Shown: piece by piece, positions 34,825 through 46,187 of the stretch
Layout: every line of letters starts with the position of its first letter
Position numbering within the stretch: the first letter of the stretch is position 1
NCBI GenBank assembly: GCA_020726505.1
Contig: JAHLEZ010000006.1
Coordinates: 930,001 to 994,000, forward strand
Direction of reading: 5' to 3'
Source: Leptodontidium sp. MPI-SDFR-AT-0119
Lineage: Eukaryota; Ascomycota; Leotiomycetes; Helotiales; Leptodontidiaceae
DNA: 64,000 nt
Made by a program: the position numbers and the translations under genes
The notes under the pieces: model-generated
Database searches by the model: none
Seen by the model: the letters and a program-made list of their open reading frames with translations, nothing else
What the model was told of the DNA's origin: nothing

Positions 34825-35962
34825 TTTTTGGGGTGGTGAGGCGAGACGAGGTGGTCTGGGGTTGATCAGGTGGTGTGGTGTAGAGAGAAGTGATTGTTGA
34901 TTGGGGTATCTTTGGCACCTTGCGGGCGTTCAATGGATGGATTTGGTAAATGGAGAGGAAGAGGAAGTCTTGAGATCCGGATTCTAGGACTGGGTTGTAT
35001 GGTGGTTTGACTTTCAAGGCATCTATCTGCTTGGTCATCAGATGATATCCTAATTTGTATGATTCCCGATCGGGTAGTTCAGCTAGATCAAGTAAACGAA
35101 CTCTTACAAAAAGAAGAAGGACAAGAAGAGACAGAGAGTAAACAGGACGGATGCAGAAGGGGTTTTGTATGTACTGTATGTGTGCATATGTACGGTCCAA
35201 GTCCAGTCCTCGGATGCCAGTTTAGACTTTCCGCTTCGACTGATTAGAAAGTATATCAGTCTAGACTGTGGATGGGGCTCGTGACAATTTTCTCGGAACG
35301 GGAAGAGAAGGGAAGGGAAGTCGTCTCACTGGAGATTTAAGCAAGGTTGACTCATCGATCGGATCGGATGGATGAGGAGGCTGCTGCTTTGCAAGCTGGT
35401 GAGATACAACCCGATGCAATCAATTGAGAAAGATGCATAATAGAATAGAGGGCAATAATTGAAAGAGGGGAATATCAATGTAGGGTGCGGTACTTACAAC
35501 ACACTCGCGGCTTGGCCGGCAGTTGGGGGCTGGATGGATGGATGGTGAAGGTTGAAAGGCGGGGAGAGCTTGTGAGACTGACTCGCTGGCAAGAAGTAAG
35601 TACAGTAAAGGAAGGGGGAGAAGAAGGCAGTTAAATATATAGACGGAGGGAACTAACTTACTATCAAGTATTATCGCCTAGTGATGGATATGAGGACGTG
35701 TTCATCAATGTCCTACTGTCGCTCATGATGGATAAATGTAGATCACACAGCTGACGTTGATGTGAAGCTTGGGAGGATGGATGAGAGCTTGACCTTGTCC
35801 CGAAGCGAAGCGAGGCCAGGCGCGGGCCTGGAAATATTTGTCGATCATCAAAAGAGCTCTCGGTTGGAGCATCAATACCTCTCTCACTTAGATACTTAAT
35901 TGAACACCACCGCAACAGAATCCCATTCTCGCATTATTCCGGATCGATAGAAGATAGAAAAG
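34825..35962. other. Divergent region upstream of the Arg/Ser-rich and Aim41 genes
   Basis: No gene is recognised. Purine-rich low-complexity sequence lies near 35290-35320. Confidence 0.4.
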
Positions 35963-36651
35963 ATGCTCGCAAGACCCATGATTAGAGCTTCGAGGCTCTG
36001 CTGCCGCTGCTATGCCACGGGAACAAGCACAACTCCTCCTATGCTGTTGAAGATCAGGCAAGCTCCCCCTCCCTCTCCCATTCCCATTCCCATTCCCATT
36101 CCAATTCAATTCAATCCAACTCCCTCCCTCCATCCTCTCCTCTCCAATCCAATCCAATCCAACTGCCCCCAATCCAAACCCAAAGACATAACTAACCCCC
36201 GACCTACAGAAAAGACATGAAAACCGCCATGCAAAACAAAGACTCCAACCGGCTCTCTGTCCTCCGCGCCCTCCTCTCCCAAACCCTTAACGCCTCCAAA
36301 ACATCCTCCCCCATAAACACAGACATGCAGATGCTCGCCTTACTCCGCAAATCCGCCAACGCTGCCAAAGCCGCTGCTGAGGAGTTCAAGGGGGCGGGAA
36401 GGCAGGATTTGGCTGACAAGGAGGATTTGCAGAGGGGGATTCTGGAGGAGTATGCCGGGGGTGTGGAGGTGCTGGGGGAGGAGGAGATTAGGGGGGCGGT
36501 GGAGGGAGTGGTGAGGGGGATGAAGGGGGAAGGGGAGGTTAAGTTGGGGGATGTGTTGAAGAAGGTTTTTGAGAAGGATGTACTAGGCGAGAAGGCTGTT
36601 GAGAGGGGGGAGGTGGCGAGGATTGTGAGGGAGGTTTTGAAGGTGGGTTAG
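35963..36651 (+). CDS. AIM41: Aim41-like mitochondrial protein, GatB/YqeY domain
   Basis: Homologue of yeast Aim41, a mitochondrial protein with the YqeY fold related to the tRNA-binding tail of GatB. Two exons, 35963-36057 and 36210-36651, give 178 residues. The N-terminus (MLARPMIRASRLCCRCYATG) is basic, without acidic residues, and has an RxY-A cleavage-like end, as expected of a mitochondrial presequence. The YqeY core starts at MLLKIRKDMKTAMQNKDSN and includes LRALLSQTLNASKTSSPI and AAKAAAEEFKGAGRQDLADK. The C-terminal helices end in ARIVREVLKVG. The 152-nt intron begins with GC (AG then GCAAGC), the classic GC-AG donor. No GT alternative keeps the conserved residues. The intron contains a CATTCC hexamer repeat. 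Confidence 0.9.
36077..36103. repeat. CATTCC hexamer repeat inside the AIM41 intron
   Basis: About four tandem CCATTC units followed by AATTC/AATCC degenerate runs, inside the GC-AG intron. Confidence 0.75.
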
Positions 36652-39600
36652 TTGGACTCTGGAGGGGATTGGGGGGGAGGACGTGTGTATGATATGGTGT
36701 GTATATTATGTGGCATAGATGGCGTTGTTACTTGTGATACCACTCTCCATTCTGTGGCGAGGCTCGCCAATTTATGTAGCGAGGTGCTGTTTGTGGACTC
36801 GTTGTCTGGTTTTGGTCTTTCGATTGAGCTTGTGTTGGTCATTTTAAGTGCTGATTGGAATGTCCTAATTTATGATTATGGATTCCGCAACGCGTTTGTA
36901 TTATGAGACTGCAGCTATTCGTTTGCTGGAGCTGGCATAGTATGGATCAATCAGCCTACCCCAAGCAGTATGCTCGAGTTGCAAGACGGACTTTGTACTC
37001 TGAAGTATCGTCATATCCACTGGTATTTCAGTTCATCCGTCCTCTCAACTGTTTGAACTACATCTCCTCTCTCCTATCTTGATGGTCGGTAATAATATAC
37101 TGTGGACTTCCATGTTCTTTCAGTCAAAACATTCCTTCTCCTTTGACTATCATCGCTTCCCAATATTCATGACAAGCAAATTCGTGGGATTTGCAAGCAG
37201 AAGTTCTCCCCTTCCACCCTGGGCGAGCGATGTATTAAATAATAGCAGTGCTATAAGTTCTTACTCAACAACCATTCCTGTTCAGAGCTTCATATTAAAA
37301 TATCCTCTGCAATAACCACCTCTTCTCTCTCCAGAAAATAAAACGTAAACCGATATCTGTACGGAGTAATCATCTCAACCTCGGTATACCAATCTTGGCA
37401 TGCCTTCCTCGAGGCCCATGCCCATGCCCATGCTATGTTCAGTTCATGTTTCCCATCCATGGCATCGGTACCAAAGTTCCACCGGGTGCCGTGCGTGGGT
37501 GCGGGATCCATAATTCGCCCCTTGTTCATCTCTTCTCTGCTTCTTCTTCTTCTTTCACCCCCTGTTGATTAGGTTTTTTTCTTTTAACTTCTTCTTTATT
37601 CCGTACTGATATTACATTACGGAGAGTAAATTTAATGTATGAAAGTTTGGTTCGTGGCATGGGATGGGATGGGATAACATGGGGTGGGGGTGTCTTCCGC
37701 CGTCTGTGCTTGCTGCAGGCCTGCAACTGACTGCAAGTGCAAGTGCAAGTGCAAGACCAGGGAAAGAAGAAGGTGCTGTTCCAAAAGGCAATTTTTGTTG
37801 GGTACTGTATTAGAAAACCCGTCTCTTGGGCTCGGTAGAAGGACATCGGTGGGTAGTTGAAGGTGGGAAGTATGATACGTCTAGAGAATATACTACTTGG
37901 ACTCAAGCGTTGGATCTCTTTAACAGAGAGGGCAAGATTACTTAGCTTCATTTAGCAAACTGTCCTTCCCCGGAGTAAGTGAAGACCCCGCCACAGCATC
38001 AAAAAAATCATATCCCTGAAAGATCCAAAATCCCAATGGAACTGGAGACGGACAGAGACAGACAGGGCTCCTTCTTTGGTAAGGCTTCAGCTTGGGGCAT
38101 CGATTGAATTGGTTGGTGTGGTGGCTGGGTGGATTCTTGTGGTGGTTCGGGGTCGGGTACCAGATGCAAGAGATGCTGCAATGTAACGCTGCTAAGAAAG
38201 CAAGCAAAGTCAAGGGGTGTCTTTGCGGCCGCACAGAACAGAGACAGCACGCTCAGCTTGACAAGGCCACTTGGAGAAATGGATGAGGAACTGAAACTGG
38301 ATGAGGAAGGTCAGGCCTAAGTCGAGGAGGTAAGGGAGTAACTTCGCTTACATGTACAGTAATTGTAATAGCGAGTAACTGTGGCTTACAAGTATTCGGA
38401 GATGGGACGAGTGGTAAATAAAGTGTGAATGTGTGAGGGGAAAAAGACATCACTCTAAGACCGAAATGTCACTCTGAAACACTCAAGTCTTACTTGGGAT
38501 ACTCTAATGTATGGAACGGGCGGCATGTCTAATAATCTGATAGAATTTCAACAGAACATAATTGACTTTAGAGATCGTCGTTGCAATATTACAAGTCACA
38601 CTCGGCAGTGTGGAAATACTCCGTGCCTGATTCGGATCTTTGGTGAAGATGGGCCGGCAGATGTCGTGATAGATAGATAATGGGATTGTGGAGACGAGAC
38701 TTGATACCGGGCCGGCTCGAGCGTTGGTCAGATCAGGTCCAGCTGTATCTTCCCGTATGTTGTCAGATATTCGGGCTTTCTTGTGCAACATGACAGTATT
38801 TTATTATGCTTTGCTGCAGTGTACTGTTGTCTATGTAATCAGATCATGGCTCAAGACAAGCGGCGGAATTGGAAACTCAAGACTTGACTGCAATCTTACC
38901 TCCTTGTCAGCCCAAGTGCCACAAACCACAAACGTTCTGGGGCCAGCCGTCCTCAGAAAGTTACGGGCGTAGCTCTTCTTGTCTTTTGTCTCTCCTCTTC
39001 TTCCCCTTCCCCTTGTTACAAAGTCATCCCTATCCAGTGATGATGGACCGCACAGACTTCCGCCGAGGGAGGAATAGTTCCGATTGATAATGATAATGGC
39101 AGTCTGAATCGCATGGGCTTCCATTGGCATCGCATCGCATCGCAACACACATCTCGCAAGGAAGGAAGTCTTCGAGACAAAATAATATACTCACTCCCAC
39201 TTCACTCAGAAACTCCACCCAGAGCCATTGGGACACTACCCACATACCTGTTCAAGGCCACGCATCCACCCGCGCCTGCATCAATTTACAGCCTCTTGCT
39301 GCAGTGCAAGACAGGACGACACTGCATTGCATACGGACCGAAATAGCTGGGCCGACTCGTCCAATCCTCTCCTGGGCCGCCCCCCTCTAGCTCTCAGGAA
39401 CTCTGGCCTGACTGGTTCCCAAGCTTTCTCAATCATCCATCATCCCTCCCAATTAAAGCCCTAGCCCTATTCTCACCAGCCAGGCTCACCCACCGCATCT
39501 TACTTTTCCAAGTCCATGGATCCTTAGCTGGCCATCCCCGGCCTCCGACTATTACTTCAACATTCATATTTCCAATTCTCAGCCCAGTTTCCCCGCCGTC

Positions 39601-40900
39601 ACTCACTCAGCTTGTGCGACACCCTACCAGCGTATCGGTATTTGAACCGCTCGCCCGCTGTCATTTATACTTCTCTTGAGTTCGAATCGAAGCCACGCTG
39701 CTTGGAAACCCCCAGCATCAATCATAGCGCCATTATCGATCTGTCGTCTCCGACTTGTCAATCGATTTTCTTCAGCAGCCATTCACAGAACGTGACCGCA
39801 TCCGGGCCTGCGTCGACGAGCTTCTTCTTACCCAGTAACAAGAAGAGAAAGGAGAATTGCTGTTGTTTTCTGTTCAGGGTACGTTTTGTTATCTTTTCTG
39901 TCTCATGATTCCTGAGTGTTCCGGAGAGGGGCCTTAGGATGCTGTGTGCTGTGTGCTGAACGTAGTGCGTTTCGGACGGTCCTTATTTTTTCTGATATTC
40001 CTCATATCGAGCGGTCAAAATCCAATTTCTTTGAGTTCTTGCTATCGTTTCAATTGGTTATCTCAGCAGGAGAGTGACATTCTCGGAGCTGGACTTTTTC
40101 ACGAGCTGGATCTACAGAGGCTCTATGAAGGCTATCAACACCGGGCAGCAGACTCCGTTCAGCTGAGAAGCGGACACTCCACTAGCTTTCTGGGCCGCAC
40201 CCTCCATCCCGATTCGAGAAATCGAAAAGTCATCCATACTCTTTTCTGCTAGTTTCCGTATCTAGTTCTGATCTCTGATTCGGCACTTTAGAGGATTTGA
40301 CGGGCCATACGCTACACCTTCGTACATGCGGCCCGCTGCGACCACATCACATTGCCTCAACCCGCCATCGCACGTTTTTCAACTCCTCCCTCTCAGCCCG
40401 GTCAACGCCTCTCCAATAGGCCTATATTCTAAGGCCTTCAGTCCTTCTTGGAGTGTCTCGCTGCTGCAAATTTTGAAACGATCTTGGTCACGCCCTCATT
40501 TCCAAGTAGAAGAGAAGGTCATTGTACCCTTCTTTCACGTCATCCCCTTGTTCACCTGAGGTCTTACTCCTGCATTCGGGCATCAACTGTCAACGGCAGC
40601 TTGTCAATTGAGTTTCGGCATCCCACGGAATCTACCACTAGCGGTACCTTCGCGGTAGATCACAATCTAATCTCGGCCAAGGAGCTTTGGATACCTGATA
40701 TCATCACAGCAATGTACTTCGACATCCCGTAACAGTACCTGTCGACTTGCAACCAATAAAACAGTGCCGGGAATCCAATTTGACCCTACCTACAGCTTCG
40801 TAATTGAACAGAGACTTCATAGTCCATCGAAGTGTCAAACTGTTCCCTCATGAAATGAAGCATTCGTCTTCCCTTTAGTGAACTGCGGGAATTGGTAATC
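36652..40900. other. 4.2-kb stretch without a recognised gene
   Basis: No frame on either strand shows a domain, signal peptide or exon chain that I can support. Several open frames of 60-140 codons are low-complexity. The part from about 39600 to 40900 probably includes the promoter and leader of the Zn2Cys6 gene that starts at 40901. A TGCAAG repeat lies at about 37733-37757. Confidence 0.4.
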
Positions 40901-43900
40901 ATGGAGTATCACGACGACCTCGACGCAAGCAATAGCCCTGAGCTCATGGATGAGACTCAAGAGGGTACAGACCCACCACCAAAGAAGCCTGGATCAAAAG
41001 CGAAAGGGCGGAAAAGGACGAAAACTGGGTGTTTAAGTGAGATCATCTCAATGTCTAGGTCTCATAACATACTGATTCTCATCTTTCAGCATGTCGAAGA
41101 AGGCGTATAAAATGTGGTGAAGAGAGGCCAACGTGTATGTCTCAACTGAGGACACCCCTTGGATTTCCTGCATCCATAGCCGTTGCGCTTTCGCGTAGTA
41201 CTAACTATGAATGTAGGTGGTAATTGTACAAAGTCCAAACGGCAATGCGAGGGCTACAACCAAAGAGTCGTATTCAAAGACCCCATGAACGGATATCGGC
41301 CACCAATTCCGCCCTTCTCTCAAGGTTCATTCTCAAGTTCCGGATATGGCCAATCAACAGGCCGTCGAGAGTCGTATCCGCAATCAGCGAGTGGACAGAA
41401 TCCACTCCCAATTGCCCCGAAGCCTAGCACCTCTACCGTTCCCCCGTTCAATGTCGAACAAACAGCATTGCTTCCATCCAACGAGCGGAGAACTAGTTCT
41501 ACCAACAGTAACTTACCAGGCCAGGCAAAACAAGGCATTAAACTCCAACCGAGAGCCAAAGTACAGCTGCAGGAGACGCCTCTTGACACCAGAGGTCACT
41601 CGCATGTCTTGGAGAGGCATTCGCCAAATGATCGGGTAACTCATTATGATTTCAATGCTCTCGTGAAACAAGATAGTGGGGGGAGTCAGACTTACACTCC
41701 TGCGCAAACCACTCCGTCAGATTGGTCTGCTGGTCCACATTGTAGGTTACCCGCTATTCAACCCTCCCTTACAGTTCTGACCGTCGTTGTGAAGCAGCTG
41801 GTTCTTTCCATCCACCGTATTCGCCGATAAAATGGGACCCTGGTGCATATATGCCACCAGTTGGAGGGGGTAATGAGCATATGGGATCTATTGGGACTTT
41901 TCAACCACCACATCAACCACAGCCAGAGCAGTCTGCTAAAAGGACGGATGGTTCACAACCTAATTACCCGCGAAACTGGCAAGGAAACCATCAACCTGCA
42001 GCATACCCTCCATCAGCACCTAGTTGGAGCCTTGGCCAAGCAGTCCCACAGGATAGACCAGAATTGGACGATATCGATGATCCGTTTGACGTCTCTGACG
42101 AGGAGGCCGATATTGATATGGCCGATGATCATTTTGGCGTGCTGCATGATGACCCACATGATACCCATTTGAAGAGGAACGATCTCGGTATTGTCGTAGC
42201 CGTTCAAGCAGGTCAGGATAAGCAAGGCCTCAAACTCCGTTCTTTTGTGTCATTTATTGACAGACCCGACATGTTGGCAACCTATACACCGTCGTCCCAG
42301 TCGACTCCTCTGCGAGATCAGATGACTGCGAGGATATTCTGTCACTTTGTCAACGTCACTGGACCTTGTATGTCTATGTTCGAGAGGCACCCGTCAAACC
42401 CTGCATTGATGTTCCAAGGGACGCCAGTTCCAAAATCACAGCAACATATATGGGCTTGTAAGATATCCCTACCCTTTTTCAAAAAGTATTTGCTAAGACC
42501 CGACCAGACACTTTCCCAACACTCGCATTGAACAACTCTGCGTTACTGCATGCTATGCTTGCACTTGCAAGTCTACACATCTCAAAGCTTCAAGGTGGTC
42601 CTATCACAGCATCATACAAACACTATGCGCTTAGTCTTCGCAGAATTGCCAAGAGCGTCAGTCTCCCAACAAGGCGAGGACATCCTGCCACACTTGCCGC
42701 AGCATTGCTTCTTGCATTCTACGAATGCTGGGCAGCCGATCATCAGAAGTGGAGCAACCATTTACTAGGCGCAAAACAACTAGTGAAAGAAATTGACTTC
42801 GCCGGGATGACGAGGTATATAAAACGGAAAAATAGGCAGAAACGGCAAGAATTTCTCGAGAGACAGCGTTATGCGTACGAGCAAGGTTTTGAATACGATT
42901 TTGATGACCAAAGCCATTTACAGGCTCCTGATGAAGTTGATGAGGATATTGTAGGAACGCTAATGGGAAGGAAGGTCAGCTATGATGAGTATGGCCAGAT
43001 CATCGATGATGGAAGGAATGCCGGAACATGGGGAAAGCAGTACACAGATAGAGATCTGGAGATATATGAGACGCAGCGTGATCTCTTCTGGTGGTATTGC
43101 AAGCAAGATACATATCAAAGTATCCTGGGAGGAGGCAAGCTCTTGTAAGATACCATTCTCCTTGGCTTTACTCATCTCAACTGACGAATAATAGCTTAGA
43201 ATATACTTTCTGGAGCCATTGTCCACCAAGAGCACCGTTGGGCCGTCTCAATGCTATGTAAGAACCCTCTTGACCTCGAAGTCAACATTGCTAACCTCAC
43301 CAGCTACGGCACATTCGACCACATGATCCTCCTCTTAGGCCGCCTCGCAAACTTTCAAGCCAAAGACTTGAAAAGAAAACGACTCGCCATGAAAGCCAAC
43401 GGCGGGCGATGGCAACCGCCCGAATCCATGCGAGCACAACAACCTCCAGCCCCCCAAACCCAAAACAACAACTCGCCCCAAACACCTCCCCCTATGCCTA
43501 ATTTCAGCGGCATGGTCCCAGACGTCCAAGAACCCAAACTCCCCATGGGTTTCGAACCATCCAGGGATTCTCCCTCAAGCACCCACAGCGATGATATGGA
43601 TCTCCAATCCCAGACCTACGCCGCGAACGAGGAATGGCAAGAAATCCGCGACGCCTTCGACCTGATCGAAAGCCATTTCGGGGAAGACTTCCAAGCACTC
43701 GGACCGGAATTCTCAGAGCCGATCCAGTCGCCGTTCGGTCCAGCTTTGCAATATAGGACGTATGGTATTGCAGGTATATGGATGAATTTCTATATGGGTC
43801 TTATAACATGCTATCGCTGTCATCCGTCTATGCCTCCAGCGGCGATAATGGCTGCGGGCATCACGGCGCGCCAGACTAGCGGGTTTGCGAACCAGGTTGG

Positions 43901-44459
43901 TAGAATAGCGGCTGGTATTGCGAAGGATCTTAGTATGGCTACGGAAGTCAATCCTGGTGTTGGAGCGGCCTTGATTGAGTCTTCGACTTGTATGTTTGTG
44001 TCTGCTGTACAGGTACGTTTCTCTCTCTCTCCATAACCCTCTCTGACCCCGTTACTATGGCGGAGTTTGAGGAAATCATACCAACTTTAGCTAACGAACA
44101 CTTCATGGATATAGTTACAAGACTCCTCCCAACGCGCCTGGACAATCTGCCGCCTGCGCGACATCGCGCGCCTAACGGGCTGGCAGACCGCACTGGCCGT
44201 AGCAACCGGCTGCGAAACGTCCTGGATCAAAATGGGCGAGCTGGGTAAGGGCCCCGTGTACGTACGCACGAAAGACGAGCGCGTCGTGCCGGATATCTGG
44301 GGCTCATTGCGGAGGATTGATCGTGCGCTCGAGGGGAAGACGAGTGAGGAGCGCAGGATGGTTATTGAGAAGAGTGATCGTGTGCAATATGCTCTTGGGG
44401 TCATTGGGCTCGAGGGGGATTTTGAGGGGCTGGATTTGGAGGGTGGCAGGAGGGAGTAG
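40901..44459 (+). CDS. Zn2Cys6 transcription factor
   Basis: Eight exons: 40901-41036, 41090-41134, 41217-41741, 41798-42457, 42508-43144, 43195-43257, 43304-44012 and 44115-44459. They join in phase to 1039 residues. The zinc cluster is C44, C47, C54, C61, C64 and C71, in KRTKTGCLTCRRRRIKC and CGNCTKSKRQCEGY, and is split by two introns. The KRTKTGC start is shared by a large fungal group that includes the S. pombe Moc3 type. A proline- and glutamine-rich linker follows, then an acidic patch (DDIDDPFDVSDEEADIDMAD). The fungal-specific homology region includes LLHAMLALASLHISKLQ and AATLLLAFYECWAADHQKW. The end includes AWTICRLRDIARLTGWQTAL. The acceptor of intron 3 can be AAG or CAG three bases apart. 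The target genes are unknown. Confidence 0.92.
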
Positions 44460-44972
44460 AGTCGGCTTGGTTGATTGATTGATTAGTTGGGGGGGATGGG
44501 GGGATGGGGTGTTTGTGGTTTTGTGATTTGTTGTTATTGTTGTTGCTTTTGTCCACTTTTGTTCAGTTGAGTTGTGTTGCGTTGTGTAAAAGTACCTTGG
44601 TAAAGAAGGGCAGGCAACTGGTTTAAAAAAGGGCTAGGTATGATGCTGGTATGCAGGGGTGGTTTGCATATGCTCGCTGCATTTAGCTGGAGGATCAATT
44701 GTTTGATGTTTTGGTTTTTGATGAGATATGTCTGTCATGGATGAAGGGGAATTTCTGTACTGTAATTTTTTGATGAAATCTCTTGACTTTAACTTTGGAC
44801 ATTGGCAATTTTAATGCTGATTTGCTTTGCTGGCTGTCTGTTGGCCTTGGAAGAATTGAAATTGCTTGGGTTTATGTCTAATGACCTGATTTCATTTTTT
44901 TGTGCCTCATAACTCCGTAGCTCTAACATGCATGTCCTTCCTGACTTTGCCATCGATCACCCATCCTCGACC
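44460..44972. other. Convergent intergenic region
   Basis: 3' flanks of the Zn2Cys6 gene and of the proteasome gene. T-rich, with no coding signal. Confidence 0.45.
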
Positions 44973-45926
44973 TCAATTTGCTGGTAATCTCTCTACGACT
45001 GCGGCCATTTCCTCGTCTGTGTAGATCCTGAATCCCTTGTCCTTGGTAACGCTCGCCAGTTGGACGTTCTTCGAATCGAGCTTCTCCTCCATAACCTGCT
45101 TCAGCGTCTTCAGGACCAACGTCTCGGCCTCCTCGATGGTAAGAGACTATGGTGTTTTGTCAGTCAGCTTTCCGGCAAAGGGATTTGATTTGGATTTGAG
45201 TTTGAGTTTGGATAACTGGAGTGTGTATCCGTACCTTGTGGAACTCATTCTGCAACTCAGCCTGCGCACCCTCCGATCCCGAACCAATAGCCTTCGCATC
45301 GTATCTATAGAAAGTTCCACTGGGCTCGGCATGGTACAATTGCGGTCCATCCTCATCATAACCAGCAATCAACAGCGCAACACCGAACGGTCTGCTCATG
45401 ATACTCTCCTCACCATCAGCACCCTCTCCGAAACGCAGCGCCAGATCACAGATCGCCTGCGTACAGCTCTCCACTCTCAGCGGCTCGTTGTAGTGGAAGG
45501 CGTGGTTCTGGGACTCGACGCGGGCGTGCTCGACCATGCTGCGGGCGTCGGCTTGGAGTCCTGACATGGCGCATCCGATGTGGCGGTCGATTTCGACGAT
45601 CTTTTCGACCGACGACGTCTCGAGGAGGGTAGAGGTGACGCGCTTCTCGACGCCGAGGACGACGCCGCCACCGGTGGCTACGCCGATTGCCGTGGAGCCC
45701 AGCTTGATTGCTTCGAGGGAGTATTCGACTTGGAAGAGGCGGCCTTCGGGGGAGAAGGTGCTGTGTTATATTAGATGCTGTTTGGTTTGTAGATATATGA
45801 ATGGGCTCGCGGGAGAGAGGATAGGACGTACTTGATACCCCGATCTATACAATGTTAGCTTCTGTACGGAAGGGTTCAATTTAGAGCTCTTGCTCACTTA
45901 CCATATTCAGAACGAGCAATAAACAT
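44973..45926 (-). CDS. PUP2: 20S proteasome subunit alpha-5
   Basis: An alpha-ring subunit of the 20S core particle; it forms the gate and docks the regulatory particle. Four exons: 45902-45926 (25 nt), 45832-45844 (13 nt), 45235-45760 and 44973-45146. They give 245 residues, the normal size. The proteasome alpha signature begins [20 protein letters not shown] and is split by the two 5' introns. [41 protein letters not shown] and [23 protein letters not shown] identify alpha-5 specifically. The 13-nt second exon would be missed by most gene finders. Confidence 0.96.
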
Positions 45927-46187
45927 CTTGACAGCTTCTGGTAATCAACTTGGGAATTGTTGCAGGGAAGGAGAATGGATGTGAAGCTGCAAGAACTTCT
46001 GCGGAATATCGTCAAGTGGGTATCGGAGGAATTCAAGTATTGTGGTTGAGAAGACAAGAAGTTTAAAGTAAAAGTGCTTGATTGTCCAGCCGGTCGTTGC
46101 TCTCCAGGCACGCTCATCCACGACAGCTCCCCGTTTAAGAATTAAAGCGGACTAGCTTGGGCAGCTAGCGCCATTCGGACGCGCCTG
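45927..46187. promoter_or_regulatory. 261-bp divergent promoter, PUP2 and GCP2
   Basis: Only 261 bp separate the ATG of PUP2 from the first in-frame ATG of the gamma-tubulin complex gene on the other strand (399 bp if the later start is used). I do not see the yeast proteasome element GGTGGCAAA. Shared control is possible but unproven. Confidence 0.5.

Noticed and set aside
34727..35200. 157-codon minus-strand frame overlapping the start of the Arg/Ser-rich gene
   Set aside because: It overlaps in another frame and its C-terminal half is the shifted reading of that gene. The composition is poor.
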